IMG/VR virus record: IMGVR_UViG_3300047095_000426
Coordinates: 1 to 39,153 of that record
Strand: one strand, 5' to 3'
Length of the DNA stretch: 39,153 nt
Source: a virus
Position numbers and translations under genes: made by a program
Shown: piece after piece, positions 1 to 7,653 of the stretch
Numbering within the stretch: the stretch's first letter is position 1
Layout of the letters: each line of letters opens with the position of its first letter
The notes under the pieces: model-generated
What the model was told of the DNA's origin: nothing
The model's database searches: none
Seen by the model: the letters and a program-made list of their open reading frames with translations, nothing else

Positions 1-128
1 TGACGCAAGAAGAAGTGCTGGGCTGGATCTGGGCTTCTGGCGTAGACAAAGACGCAACTGAGGCTGCTGTCGCTGCACAGATCGAAGCGCAGAAGAACCC
101 GGTGAGTGCAACTGGAGTGCCCTGGTGA
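1..128 (+). CDS. 3' end of DUF7936-like small protein (partial)
   Basis: This is the C-terminal part of the 96-residue protein that is complete at 38842-39132. It is cut by the contig edge and duplicated by the terminal overlap. It reads in frame to a TGA at 126-128, whereas the right-hand copy ends in TAA. The encoded residues are identical in both copies. The stop overlaps the next start codon (TGATG). Confidence 0.8.
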   Translation, partial: TQEEVLGWIWASGVDKDATEAAVAAQIEAQKNPVSATGVPW

Positions 129-149
129 TGCAAGAGTTCACGATCAAAA
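1..149. repeat. Terminal repeat, left copy (circular overlap)
   Basis: Matches 39005-39153 base for base except position 127 (G here, A at 39131). The likeliest reading is an assembly overlap of a circular or circularly permuted genome, which fits headful packaging in P22-like phages. The difference changes the stop codon of the gene that crosses the junction from TAA to TGA. Confidence 0.93.
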
Positions 150-286
150 TCACGGTTGAAGAAGCCAACATCATTGCGATGGGGCTGGGCAAACTGCCGC
201 TGGAAGTGTCTGTTGCGATCTGGCAAAAACTGCGTGAGCAGATTCAGCAGCAAAGCAGCTTGACACCCACCACGCAAAACGATTAA
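128..286 (+). CDS. Small hypothetical phage protein, 52 aa
   Basis: The ATG overlaps the stop of the preceding gene, which implies translational coupling. The product starts MQEFTIKITV and has an alternating strand-like N-terminus, a short helix around residues 30-40 and a Gln/Thr-rich tail. No catalytic motif is visible. It sits just upstream of the scaffold gene. Short proteins of this type are common in uncultured podovirus genomes, but the function is unknown. The start of a second copy is visible at 39132-39153. Confidence 0.7.
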   Translation: MQEFTIKITVEEANIIAMGLGKLPLEVSVAIWQKLREQIQQQSSLTPTTQND

Positions 287-334
287 CCTCAGTGCGTACT
301 GGTGCGCTACACCAGGGGTTCTTCGGAATCAACC

Positions 335-1108
335 ATGTCAGACCAAGAAGTAGCGGTACAGGTCGAACAGACCCCCGCGCCAGCAGAGCTCCAGGTTACG
401 GCACCTGAACCCGCTGAAGCAACACCACAAACGCCGGAAGCGACCAAGACCTTCACTCAAGAAGAGCTTGACGCCATCGTTGCCAAACGGCTTGCGCGAG
501 AGCAGCGCAAGTGGGAGCGCCAACAGCGCCCCCAGCAGCAAACGTCCGAGACGCCCAAGGAACTGCCGCCGGCAGAACAGTTTGAGTCGGTTGAAGCCTA
601 CGCGCAAGCGCTGGCCGAACAGAAGGCTCAACAGCTTCTCCAGCAAAGGGACATGGAGCGCCAACAGGCCGAGCTGCTGGAGACGTATGCGGAACGGGAA
701 GAGCAAGCGCGGGACAAGTACGACGACTTTGAAACGGTCGCCTACAACCCGAACCTGCGAATCACCACCGTGATGGCGCAAACGATTCAGGCTTCTGACG
801 CTGGACCTGACCTTGCCTATTATTTAGGCAGTCATCCAAAGGAAGCTGATCGCATCTCCCGCTTGAGCCCGATCTTGCAGGCCAAGGAGATCGGCAAGAT
901 TGAGGCGAAACTCGCCAGCAATCCAATGCCGGTCAGGAAGCAATCGAGCGCCCCGGCGCCCATCACGCCTGTCACAGCGCGAACGGCCGGAACGCCCGCT
1001 TACGACACCACGGACCCTCGCTCGGTCAAAGCGATGGATGCTACTGCGTGGATCGAAGCGGAGCGCCAACGGCAGATCCGCAAGTGGCAAGCCCAACAGC
1101 AAGTTTAA
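335..1108 (+). CDS. Capsid assembly scaffolding protein
   Basis: The 257-residue product is very acidic and Pro/Glu/Gln-rich for its first 45 residues. It then continues into a long charged helix that begins FTQEELDAIVAKRLARE, a signature of phage scaffolding proteins. Scaffolds drive procapsid assembly and are released before DNA packaging. The gene lies immediately upstream of the coat gene, the usual order. ATG335 is preferred over an in-frame GTG at 302 because the acidic N-terminus begins there, although the Shine-Dalgarno is weak for both. A positively charged C-terminus (about residues 240-257, WIEAERQRQIRKWQ) would fit a coat-binding helix, as in P22 gp8. Confidence 0.88.
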   Translation: MSDQEVAVQVEQTPAPAELQVTAPEPAEATPQTPEATKTFTQEELDAIVAKRLAREQRKWERQQRPQQQTSETPKELPPAEQFESVEAYAQALAEQKAQQLLQQRDMERQQAELLETYAEREEQARDKYDDFETVAYNPNLRITTVMAQTIQASDAGPDLAYYLGSHPKEADRISRLSPILQAKEIGKIEAKLASNPMPVRKQSSAPAPITPVTARTAGTPAYDTTDPRSVKAMDATAWIEAERQRQIRKWQAQQQV

Positions 1109-1117
1109 GGAGCCATC

Positions 1118-1214
1118 ATGGCAAATAGCATTCTTACGATTGACATGATCACGAGGAAGGCTCTCGAAATCCTCGAGAACAACCTTGTGATCACCCGTAA
1201 CGTAAACCGTCAGT
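1118..1214 (+). CDS. Major capsid protein, exon 1 (P22 coat-like)
   Basis: The ATG follows a good Shine-Dalgarno (AAGGAG at 1107-1112). It encodes MANSILTIDMITRKALEILE and continues to NVNRQ, the conserved N-terminus of P22-type coat proteins. It then hits an in-frame TAA at 1214-1216. The homology resumes more than 700 bases later at about 1937, so this is exon 1 of an intron-split gene rather than a pseudogene. The 5' splice site is placed after T1214 because 1208-1214 pairs with 1228-1234 (six Watson-Crick pairs plus the T-G wobble), the classic P1 helix of group I introns. Confidence 0.85.
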
Positions 1215-1936
1215 AAACGAAAGTCTAGCTGACGTTAAACCCCGTTAATTGCTGGAAACCCCTTAGAGCCATGCACGCCACAACGCACTCGGAAACGGGA
1301 ATCGTGACGGCCAAAAAGTGCTGGATTGGGCAATCAGCAGCCAAGCATCTTATCATTAACTGTGATATGATGAAGGTTCAACGACTAGCCGGAAACGGCG
1401 TAGGGCCAAGCGGCCCGAAATGCGGGGCAAACGTGAAGCGATCAGTTGAAGAACGATTTTCTGAAAAAGTGGCCGTCCGCGAGAATGGCTGCCATGAGTG
1501 GGTCGGGTTTGTGATGCGTAACGGGTATGGGCAGTTCAGCATGAACGGAAAGCCCCACTACTCGCACCGCGTAGCGTATGAGTTGGCGTATAGCAAGCCA
1601 ACAGACTACGTTCTGCACAAATGCGACAATCGTCGATGCGTCAACCCAGAACATCTGTTTTCGGGTTCGTTCCACGACAACATGGCAGACATGACCACTA
1701 AAAATCGCCAGGCTGCTGGCGATCGTAGCGGGCGCCGCAAACTGTCGTCGGAAGACGTCAAGAAAATTCGCGCTTCAGTTGGTCTGCACCGAGAGATTGC
1801 TGCTCAATTTGGTGTCACACCTAGCTTGGTGTCGATGATCCGAAGTGGGCGCATCTGGCGGTCCGTTTGAAGATATAGTCTGATCCTTGGTGAAAGCCAA
1901 GGCTGCGAAAGCAGGGTGTGGGTGTAGCGGCCCATG
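1215..1936 (+). ncRNA. Group I self-splicing intron in the coat gene
   Basis: It separates two halves of one coat protein. P1 is 1208-1214 with 1228-1234. The P7 strands are GACTA (1383-1387) and TAGTC (1876-1880). GNRA-capped and other hairpins lie at 1388-1399 (GCCG-GAAA-CGGC) and 1403-1416. P9-type hairpins lie at 1885-1902 (CCTTGG arms) and 1903-1914 (CTGC-GAAA-GCAG). The segments AATTGCTGGAAACCC (1247-1261) and GGTTCAACGACTA (1375-1387) resemble conserved cores of phage group IA introns. A homing endonuclease ORF fills the region before the 3' P7 strand. The 3' site is placed after G1936, which keeps the frame and leaves a terminal G; G1930 is the other candidate. Confidence 0.88.
1433..1870 (+). 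CDS. Intron-encoded HNH homing endonuclease
   Basis: The 145-residue product carries an HNH module: GCHEWVG at about 19-25, SHR at 44-46, then CDNRRC and NPEHL at 64-75, giving the metal-binding and catalytic His/Asn set. A C-terminal helix-turn-helix-like segment (about 104-141) probably reads the target site. Such enzymes cut intron-less coat alleles and so spread the intron by repair. GTG1433 is preferred because GCGGGGC lies just upstream and because the in-frame extension to 1271 runs through the conserved catalytic core of the intron RNA. The ORF stops at 1870, six bases before the 3' P7 strand, a typical placement. The ORF is free-standing, not fused to exon 1. Confidence 0.88.
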   Translation: MKRSVEERFSEKVAVRENGCHEWVGFVMRNGYGQFSMNGKPHYSHRVAYELAYSKPTDYVLHKCDNRRCVNPEHLFSGSFHDNMADMTTKNRQAAGDRSGRRKLSSEDVKKIRASVGLHREIAAQFGVTPSLVSMIRSGRIWRSV

Positions 1937-3054
1937 CCGAACAGAATGACGACAACTCGTTCGCGCAGGAAGGCGCCAAGATTGGTACGACCCTTCGTAT
2001 CCGTCTGCCGGACCGCGCGCTGGTAACCGATGGCGCCGCGCTGCAAGTGCAGGACGACAATGAGCAGTTCACCACGCTCACCGTCTCCAGCCAGAAGCAT
2101 ATCGGCATCAACTTCACGACTGCCGAACTGACGATGCAGCTCGACGACTTCGCCGAGCGTGTGTTGAAGCCTCGGGTTAGTCAGCTGGCCTCCAGCATCG
2201 ACGCCGATGTGGCGAACGCTTACCAAGGCATCTTTGCCTCGGTCGGCACGCCTGGCACCGTTCCGTCGACCAGCCTGGTGCTGCTCCAAGGTCAGCAGAA
2301 GCTGAACGAGGCCGCCGCGCCGATGAGCCCGCGCTATGCCACCGTCAACCCGGCTGCCAACGCCGGTCTGGTCGAGGGCATGAAGGGCTTGTTCAACCCG
2401 GTGTCGACCATCAGCCGTCAGTTCAAGTCGGGCCTGATGGGCGAAGGCATTCTGGGTTACGACGAGATGGCAATGTCGCAGTCGATCAAGCAGCACACGA
2501 CCGGCACCCGCACCGGCGCGCACACGGTGACCACTACCGTCAGCACGCAGGGCGCGACGACCGTTGCGATCACCGGCACCGGCACGCAGACCATCAAGAA
2601 GGGCGATGTGTTCACGATCGGCAGCGTGTTTGCGGTCAACCCGCAGACCCGTGAGTCGACCGGTTCGCTTCAGCAGTTTGTGGCGACCGCTGACGCGACG
2701 GCAGCCGGCGGCGCGTACACGGTCAGCGTCAGCCCGGCGATCTACACCTCCGGTCAGGCTCTGGCAACCGTGGACTCGTTCCCGCAATCGGGCGCGACGG
2801 TGACCTTCTTGGGCAGCGCCAGCACCCAGTACCCGCAGAACCTGCTCTACCACAAAGACGCGATCGCGTTTGCGACCGCTGACCTTGTGATGCCGCAGGG
2901 CGTGGACATGGCGAGCCGCCAGGTTCACAACGGGATCTCCATGCGGATCGTGCGCCAGTACGACATCAACAACGACAGGATGCCCTGCCGTATTGACGTC
3001 CTCTACGGCTACTCGGTCATTCGTCCGCAACTCGCTTGCCGTATGTGGGGTTAA
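1937..3054 (+). CDS. Major capsid protein, exon 2 (P22 coat-like)
   Basis: This exon gives the bulk of the coat protein; joined to exon 1 the product is 404 residues (P22 coat is 430). Just after the junction comes FAQEGAKIGTTLRIRLP, then QKHIGINFTTAELTMQLDDF, both typical of P22-type coat proteins with the HK97 fold. A Thr/Gly-rich stretch in the middle, about residues 205-260, probably corresponds to the inserted (telokin-like) domain of that family. With the 3' splice after G1936 the junction reads NRQ-SEQNDDNSF; use of G1930 would add two residues. The exact junction is uncertain but the reading frame is not. Confidence 0.88.
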
Positions 3055-3078
3055 ACCCTTTCTGTAAAGGAACAAATC

Positions 3079-3486
3079 ATGGCTCTTTCTAATGGTGCAG
3101 GCGGCTATCAGGTCGGCGCTGGCAATCGTGCAGAAACCACGATGGGCTACGCGGACACACCGCAAACCGCAACTTCCACGGCGACCCTGACCGCCGCCCA
3201 GATTTTGGGCGGTATGCTGGTAGCCAACCCTTCCACTTCTGCTGCAACCTACACGCTGCCGACCGCTGCTCTGATTGATGCGGCACTGCCCAACGCTACT
3301 GTTGGCAGTACGTTTGATCTGAACTTGGTCAACATCGGTACGTCAAGCGGCACCGTCACGTTAGCTACGGCGACTGGCATCACAGATGGCGGCAACGCCT
3401 TTGTTGTGGTAGCCATCACCTCAAGCGCAGCGTTTCGGTTCCGCAAGACCGCAGAGGGTGCGTACACGGTCTACAAGATTGCCTAA
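3079..3486 (+). CDS. Putative capsid decoration or head-associated protein
   Basis: The 135-residue product follows the coat gene by 24 bases with AAAGGAAC as its ribosome site. It is rich in Ala, Thr, Ser and Gly with alternating hydrophobic residues, which predicts an all-beta fold. It has no signal peptide or membrane segment. It resembles the next gene product in composition and in its ending (a short strand after a Phe/Trp-containing segment), suggesting two related surface proteins. A role in capsid decoration is inferred from position and composition only. Confidence 0.6.
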   Translation: MALSNGAGGYQVGAGNRAETTMGYADTPQTATSTATLTAAQILGGMLVANPSTSAATYTLPTAALIDAALPNATVGSTFDLNLVNIGTSSGTVTLATATGITDGGNAFVVVAITSSAAFRFRKTAEGAYTVYKIA

Positions 3487-3498
3487 AGGAGCTACGTC

Positions 3499-3858
3499 AT
3501 GCCGAATACTAAATCTGTTGGCGTGGCGTACTCCGATCCGGCGCTGACGTCGTTTTACCTCAACGCTCCGGTCACCAAGACCGCCAGCTTTACGCTGGGC
3601 GAAGATGAAAACTACGTCATCTGTAACGGCTCCGCTGCCAACGTCACTGTGACGTTGCCCAGCGGGGCTGCTTACATCGGACGGACCGTCTACCTCAAAA
3701 ACTTGTCGGGCACTTACACGGTCATTTCCGCGTCGTCTAACGTCAAGCCGCGTACCTCAAACACTGCTGCCACGGCCATTTTGGCCGCGTCAGCGGGTGC
3801 TTGGGCAACGCTGGTTTGCGAAGATGGCACGAATTGGGTCGTTATGGCCGGCAACTGA
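3499..3858 (+). CDS. Putative head decoration/structural protein
   Basis: The 119-residue product has a strong Shine-Dalgarno (AAAGGAGC) and lies 12 bases after the previous gene. Its pattern is TASFTLGEDENYVIC, then NVTVTLPSGA, then GRTVYLKNLSGTYTV and a closing GTNWVVMAGN. This run of beta strands is typical of small phage jelly-roll or pre-neck-type structural proteins. It is followed by a perfect hairpin at 3863-3886, so the coat and decoration genes can be expressed above the downstream tail genes. Function is inferred from context. Confidence 0.6.
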   Translation: MPNTKSVGVAYSDPALTSFYLNAPVTKTASFTLGEDENYVICNGSAANVTVTLPSGAAYIGRTVYLKNLSGTYTVISASSNVKPRTSNTAATAILAASAGAWATLVCEDGTNWVVMAGN

Positions 3859-3862
3859 TGGA

Positions 3863-3886
3863 CAGCGGGGGCTTCGGCCCCCGCTG
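3863..3886 (+). terminator. Strong UUCG hairpin without U-tract
   Basis: The arms CAGCGGGGGC and GCCCCCGCTG form a perfect 10-bp stem around a TTCG tetraloop. It begins five bases after the stop of the second decoration-like gene. It is followed by CATACAC, not a T-run, so full intrinsic termination is unlikely. It may act as a partial terminator or protect the 3' end of the capsid transcript. Confidence 0.6.
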
Positions 3887-3893
3887 CATACAC

Positions 3894-4085
3894 ATGGCAA
3901 TAATTTACCTGCGGCACCCCAACCACGGCGAAAAAGTCGCTACGATGGAGCTGGAGGCCGAACAGGATGAAAAGAATGGCTGGGTGCGGTATGATCCGGA
4001 CGAGGCCGAGGCGCCTTCGACCAACGAGCTAGCCGCGCCTGCGCGGCGGCGTCGGAAGGACACCGCTCATGCAGAGCTACTATGA
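3894..4085 (+). CDS. Small acidic hypothetical protein, 63 aa
   Basis: The start ATG3894 gives MAIIYLRHPNHGEKVAT, a short pattern seen in small phage proteins next to the capsid cluster. The body is acidic (residues 20-45) and the end has a basic cluster ARRRRK near residue 53. An in-frame upstream extension to 3801 would overlap the decoration gene and the hairpin and is rejected. Its end overlaps the start of the glycine-rich fibre gene by 17 bases. The function is not known. Confidence 0.65.
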   Translation: MAIIYLRHPNHGEKVATMELEAEQDEKNGWVRYDPDEAEAPSTNELAAPARRRRKDTAHAELL

Positions 4086-5202
4086 CATTGTCACAGACAG
4101 TGGCAACAACCCGATCAGCGGCGCGCTGGTCTACGTCTATGATTCGTTAGGCGCGCTCGCAACGATTTATTCTGATGATGGGCTGACGCTTCAGTCAAAC
4201 CCCATCACGACGAACGCTTCCGGCGGCTGGATCTTCTACGCAGCTAACGGCATCTACAGCGCCGTCATCACCGCTGCTGGCTACACCAGCAAGACCATCA
4301 CCGGCATCACGCTGAACGACCCGACACCCTCGCAGGGCGCCGTCGACATCCAAGAGTTCACAACGGTCGGCACATCGACCTGGACGAAACCGCTCGGCGC
4401 TCGGTACGTTGAGGTGTTGATGTACGGTGGTGGTGGCGGTGGAGGGTCTGGGAGGCGCAGGAGCGCGTCAACAGCAAACAACGCTAATGGTGGTGGCGGT
4501 GGTGGCGCTGGCGCAAGGATCGATATTCGCATTCCTGCAAGCGCACTGAGCGCCACAGAGACAATCGTTATTGGATCGGGCGGCACAGGTGGTCCTGCAC
4601 AAACGGCCGACGAAACGAACGGCACACTAGGTGGAACTGGTGCATCCAGTCAATTTGGCACTTTTGTGGCAATTGGCGGCGCTGGTGGTACTGGTGGGTC
4701 AACTTCTGGTGTCGGCGTTGCTGGTGGCGCTAGACGACTAAGCATAGATGCATTTCGCACTGCAACGACACCGTTTTCATCTGCTGGTGGGTCTGGAACT
4801 ACATCTGTAGGAAATGGCGGGAGTCGGGGCGGGTATGTCGGCGGCGGCGGTGCTGGAGGCGCTGGTTTTTTAGCAGGATCAACAACCTCGCAGATAGGCG
4901 GCGACGGTGGTCTTGGCGGCGCGGTGTTCTCTGGCAATGCAACTGATGCTGGCGGCGGCGGCGGCGCTGCTGGAACCGCTGGAGGCAACGGAGGCGCAGG
5001 GGCTGACGGTCTGCTGGACTACTTTGTCGGCGGTTCCGGTGGCGGTTCTGGAGGCGGTACTGACTTAGTAGCAGGTGCTGGCGGCAAAGGCGGCTATCCT
5101 AGCGGCGGTGGCGGTGGCGGCGCTGCTGCGTCTGGAGCGTTTGACTCCGGGGCAGGTGGCGACGGTGGCGACGGGTTCGTGCGCGTGGTGACCTACCTAT
5201 GA
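4069..5202 (+). CDS. Glycine-rich tail fibre/adhesin-like protein
   Basis: The 377-residue product has an N-terminal head (about 1-85: MQSYYDIVTD, NPISGALVYVYDSLGALAT, AAGYTSKTITGITL) that looks like the repeated attachment domain found on phage fibre proteins. A short linker EFTTVGTSTWTKP follows, then a glycine-rich domain (about 120-370) full of GGGG and GGxGG tracts. Glycine-rich domains of this kind occur at fibre tips and can form polyglycine-II-type receptor-binding bundles. It overlaps the preceding gene by 17 bases and is coupled to the next by ATGA. The role in host recognition is inferred. Confidence 0.75.
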   Translation: MQSYYDIVTDSGNNPISGALVYVYDSLGALATIYSDDGLTLQSNPITTNASGGWIFYAANGIYSAVITAAGYTSKTITGITLNDPTPSQGAVDIQEFTTVGTSTWTKPLGARYVEVLMYGGGGGGGSGRRRSASTANNANGGGGGGAGARIDIRIPASALSATETIVIGSGGTGGPAQTADETNGTLGGTGASSQFGTFVAIGGAGGTGGSTSGVGVAGGARRLSIDAFRTATTPFSSAGGSGTTSVGNGGSRGGYVGGGGAGGAGFLAGSTTSQIGGDGGLGGAVFSGNATDAGGGGGAAGTAGGNGGAGADGLLDYFVGGSGGGSGGGTDLVAGAGGKGGYPSGGGGGGAAASGAFDSGAGGDGGDGFVRVVTYL

Positions 5203-5411
5203 AACAATTTCTGCTCAAGCCTGACGGCACCTTCCCGCCCAACACCAACGTCGAGGCGTTGAAAGCCGCTGGCATTCGCTTTGTGCTGCCCACGCCGCGC
5301 CCTCGTCCGTCGCCCGGCATGATGCTGCGCGATACTGAGCCTGAACTGATCAATGGCGTCTGGCACCAGCGGTGGACTGAGGTGCCGGCGCCCGAGGAGC
5401 CTACGGAATGA
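5199..5411 (+). CDS. Small protein following glycine-rich fibre
   Basis: The 70-residue product begins MKQFLLKPDG and contains a Pro/Arg patch (PTPRPRPSPG at about 31-40) and a Trp-containing segment WHQRWTEVP near the end. It is coupled to the fibre gene by an ATGA overlap and to the gp4-like gene by another. Small partners placed directly after fibre genes are often fibre-associated or assembly proteins. No specific family is recognised. Confidence 0.65.
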   Translation: MKQFLLKPDGTFPPNTNVEALKAAGIRFVLPTPRPRPSPGMMLRDTEPELINGVWHQRWTEVPAPEEPTE

Positions 5412-6148
5412 CCATCCTTACCTTATCAGGCTCCGGCGTCTCGGCAGGCGACCTGATCAACGGGGCGCTGCGCCTCATTGGTCAGTTGGCCGAAGGTGAG
5501 ACGCCTTCGCCTGAGACATCGGACGACGCCTTCACGGCGATGAACCAAATGATCGACTCTTGGTCGACCGAACGTCTGTCGGTGTTCTCGACGCAAGACC
5601 AAGTCTTTACCTGGCCCGCCAACACGATCAACCGGTCGCTTGGCCCGACTGGCGACTTCGTTGGTCAGCGCCCCATCCTGCTCGATGACAGCACCTACTT
5701 CAAGGACACCAGCAGCGGCCTGTCCTATGACATCCTTTTCATCAACCAAGACCAGTACAACGGGATTGCGTTGAAGACTGCGGGGAGCACGTTCCCACAG
5801 ATGATGTGGGTCAACATGACCTTCCCCAACGTCGAGATGTACCTGTACCCCCGTCCGACGAAGGATCTGGAATTTCATCTGGTGTCGGTGCAGCCGCTCA
5901 CGCAGGCTGCGTCGCTCAACACCATCCTTCAGTTCCCGCCAGGCTACCTGCGGGCGTTCCGGTACTGCCTCGCGTGCGAGATCGCGCCTGAGTTTGGGGT
6001 CGAGCCGCCGCCCACCGTGCAGCGGATCGCGATGACGTCCAAGCGCAACCTGAAGCGCATCAACAATCCCGACGACATCATGGCGCTGCCGTACAGCCTG
6101 ATCGCGCGCCGCCGTCAGCGCTTCAACATCTTCGCAGGCGGCTACTGA
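5408..6148 (+). CDS. Head completion/tail accessory protein, P22 gp4-like
   Basis: The 246-residue product matches the pattern of the P22 gp4 family: SAGDLINGALRLIGQLAEGE at the N-terminus, a helix DAFTAMNQMIDSW, then FTWP and a long C-terminal helical region ending in IARRRQRFNIFAGGY. These proteins bind the portal after DNA packaging, help hold the DNA in and form the platform for the gp10-like hub. It is ATGA-coupled upstream and shares one base with the gp10-like gene downstream, the same order as in P22-like phages (gp4 then gp10). Confidence 0.85.
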   Translation: MTILTLSGSGVSAGDLINGALRLIGQLAEGETPSPETSDDAFTAMNQMIDSWSTERLSVFSTQDQVFTWPANTINRSLGPTGDFVGQRPILLDDSTYFKDTSSGLSYDILFINQDQYNGIALKTAGSTFPQMMWVNMTFPNVEMYLYPRPTKDLEFHLVSVQPLTQAASLNTILQFPPGYLRAFRYCLACEIAPEFGVEPPPTVQRIAMTSKRNLKRINNPDDIMALPYSLIARRRQRFNIFAGGY

Positions 6149-7653
6149 TGAAGACGCCCATCCTCGGCGCTTCTTATGTCGCGGCGAGCATCAACGCCGC
6201 GAACGACCGCTGCGTGAACCTGTATCCGGAGGTGGTGCCGCAGGGTGGCAAGGAGTCTGCGTTCCTGACGCGCTGTCCAGGTTTGAAAGCGATCACGTTC
6301 ACGGTAGGCGGTTCGCCGGTCAGCGCGCTGGACGACGGCCCGATCCGAGGGCTGTGGACTTACGGGGGCGAGCTGTACGTCATCACGGCCCAGTCAGCCG
6401 CTACGCTGCCCTACCCGCAGACCAAACTCTGGCGGGTCGACTCGTCCTATGTGGCTACGCTCGCGGGCACGGTCAGCAGCGACGCCGGCGTGGGGCCGGT
6501 CAGCATTGCAGACAACGGCGTGCAGATGTTCTTGGCGCTGGGTGACGCGGCAGGCACGTCTTACATCTACAACGCCACGACTACGGCGTTTGCCCAGATC
6601 ACCGATCCTGACTTCCCCGGCGCGTCCTCGGTCGGCTTCATAGACGGATACTTTGTGTTCGCCGAGCCTGACAGCCAGAAGCTATGGGTGACCGCGCTGC
6701 TGGACGGCACGTCGGTCGACCCGTTGGACTTCGCGAGCGCTGAAGGGGCGCCAGACGACATCGTGTCGGTCTTGGTCGACCACCGGGAAATCTGGGTGTT
6801 TGGCGCCAAGTCCACCGAGGTCTGGTACAACGCGGGCGGGCCTGACTTTCCGCTTGAGCGCATCGCGGGCGCTTTCAACGAACTAGGCTGTATCGCCCGT
6901 TACTCGCCCGTCAAGCTCTCCAACATCGTCTTCTGGCTTGGCACCAACGACCAAGGCCAAGGGATTGTCTATCAGACAAACGGCTACCGAGGCGTGCGGG
7001 TCAGCACACATTCGATCGAGCGCGAGATCCAGTCCTACAGCGTCATTACTGACGCGATTGGGTCGTCCTACCAGCAAGACGGCCATCTGTTCTATGTGCT
7101 GACCTTCCCGACCGCCGGCAAGACTTGGGTCTACGATCTGACCACGCAACTGTGGCATGAGCGCGCCGCATGGGTCGCCGGGCAGTACACGCGCCACCGC
7201 GCTAACTGCATGGTGAACTTCAACGGCACGATCCTGGTTGGCGACTATCTGAACGGCAAGGTCTACGAATACGACCTCGCGACTTACAGCGATGACGGCG
7301 TACCGCAGCGCTGGCTGCGGTCTTGGCGCGCGCTTGGTACCGGCCAGAACAATCTGAAACGCACGGTGCAGCACAGCCTACAGCTCGACTGCGAGTCAGG
7401 CGTGGGGCTTGTGACCGGGCAAGGGTCCGACCCGCAGGTCATGCTGCGGTGGTCGGACGACGCTGGCCACAACTGGTCAAGCGAGCACTGGCGGTCGATG
7501 GGCGCGATCGGCGCCACCGGCACGCGGGTCATCTGGCGGCGGCTGGGCAGCACGGTAAGGCTGCGCGACCGCGTCTACGAGGTGAGCGGCACCGACCCGG
7601 TCAAGATTGCGATCATGGGGGCTGAACTCACCGCGAGCGCTACCAATGCCTAA
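6148..7653 (+). CDS. Packaged DNA stabilisation protein, P22 gp10-like
   Basis: The 501-residue product begins MKTPILGASYVAASINAAND and then CVNLYPE, the characteristic start of gp10-type hub proteins. The rest is beta-rich with repeated strand pairs (REIWVFGAKSTEVWYN, KTWVYDLTTQLWHERAAW), consistent with a beta-propeller-like hub. It plugs the portal vertex after gp4. P22 gp10 has 472 residues, so the length fits. The order and one-base overlap with the gp4-like gene support the assignment. Confidence 0.86.
   Translation: MKTPILGASYVAASINAANDRCVNLYPEVVPQGGKESAFLTRCPGLKAITFTVGGSPVSALDDGPIRGLWTYGGELYVITAQSAATLPYPQTKLWRVDSSYVATLAGTVSSDAGVGPVSIADNGVQMFLALGDAAGTSYIYNATTTAFAQITDPDFPGASSVGFIDGYFVFAEPDSQKLWVTALLDGTSVDPLDFASAEGAPDDIVSVLVDHREIWVFGAKSTEVWYNAGGPDFPLERIAGAFNELGCIARYSPVKLSNIVFWLGTNDQGQGIVYQTNGYRGVRVSTHSIEREIQSYSVITDAIGSSYQQDGHLFYVLTFPTAGKTWVYDLTTQLWHERAAWVAGQYTRHRANCMVNFNGTILVGDYLNGKVYEYDLATYSDDGVPQRWLRSWRALGTGQNNLKRTVQHSLQLDCESGVGLVTGQGSDPQVMLRWSDDAGHNWSSEHWRSMGAIGATGTRVIWRRLGSTVRLRDRVYEVSGTDPVKIAIMGAELTASATNA

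Noticed and set aside
1-149. True physical direct terminal repeat, as in T7-like phages
   Set aside because: The repeat is only 149 bases, ends inside genes with no terminase-cut signature, and the virion is P22-like (headful). An assembly overlap explains it better, though read-end data could still show otherwise.
1271-1432. N-terminal extension of the HNH endonuclease to 1271
   Set aside because: This stretch folds as the conserved intron core and its translation has no HNH-family similarity; GTG1433 has a ribosome-site-like GGGG upstream.
1804-3165. Long open frame of 453 codons on the minus strand
   Set aside because: It is antisense to the coat exon 2 and intron, with low-complexity Arg/His-rich translation, and arises from the codon bias of the coat gene.
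4281-4988. Proline-rich open frames on the minus strand
   Set aside because: They are the antisense of the glycine-rich GGN codons of the fibre gene.
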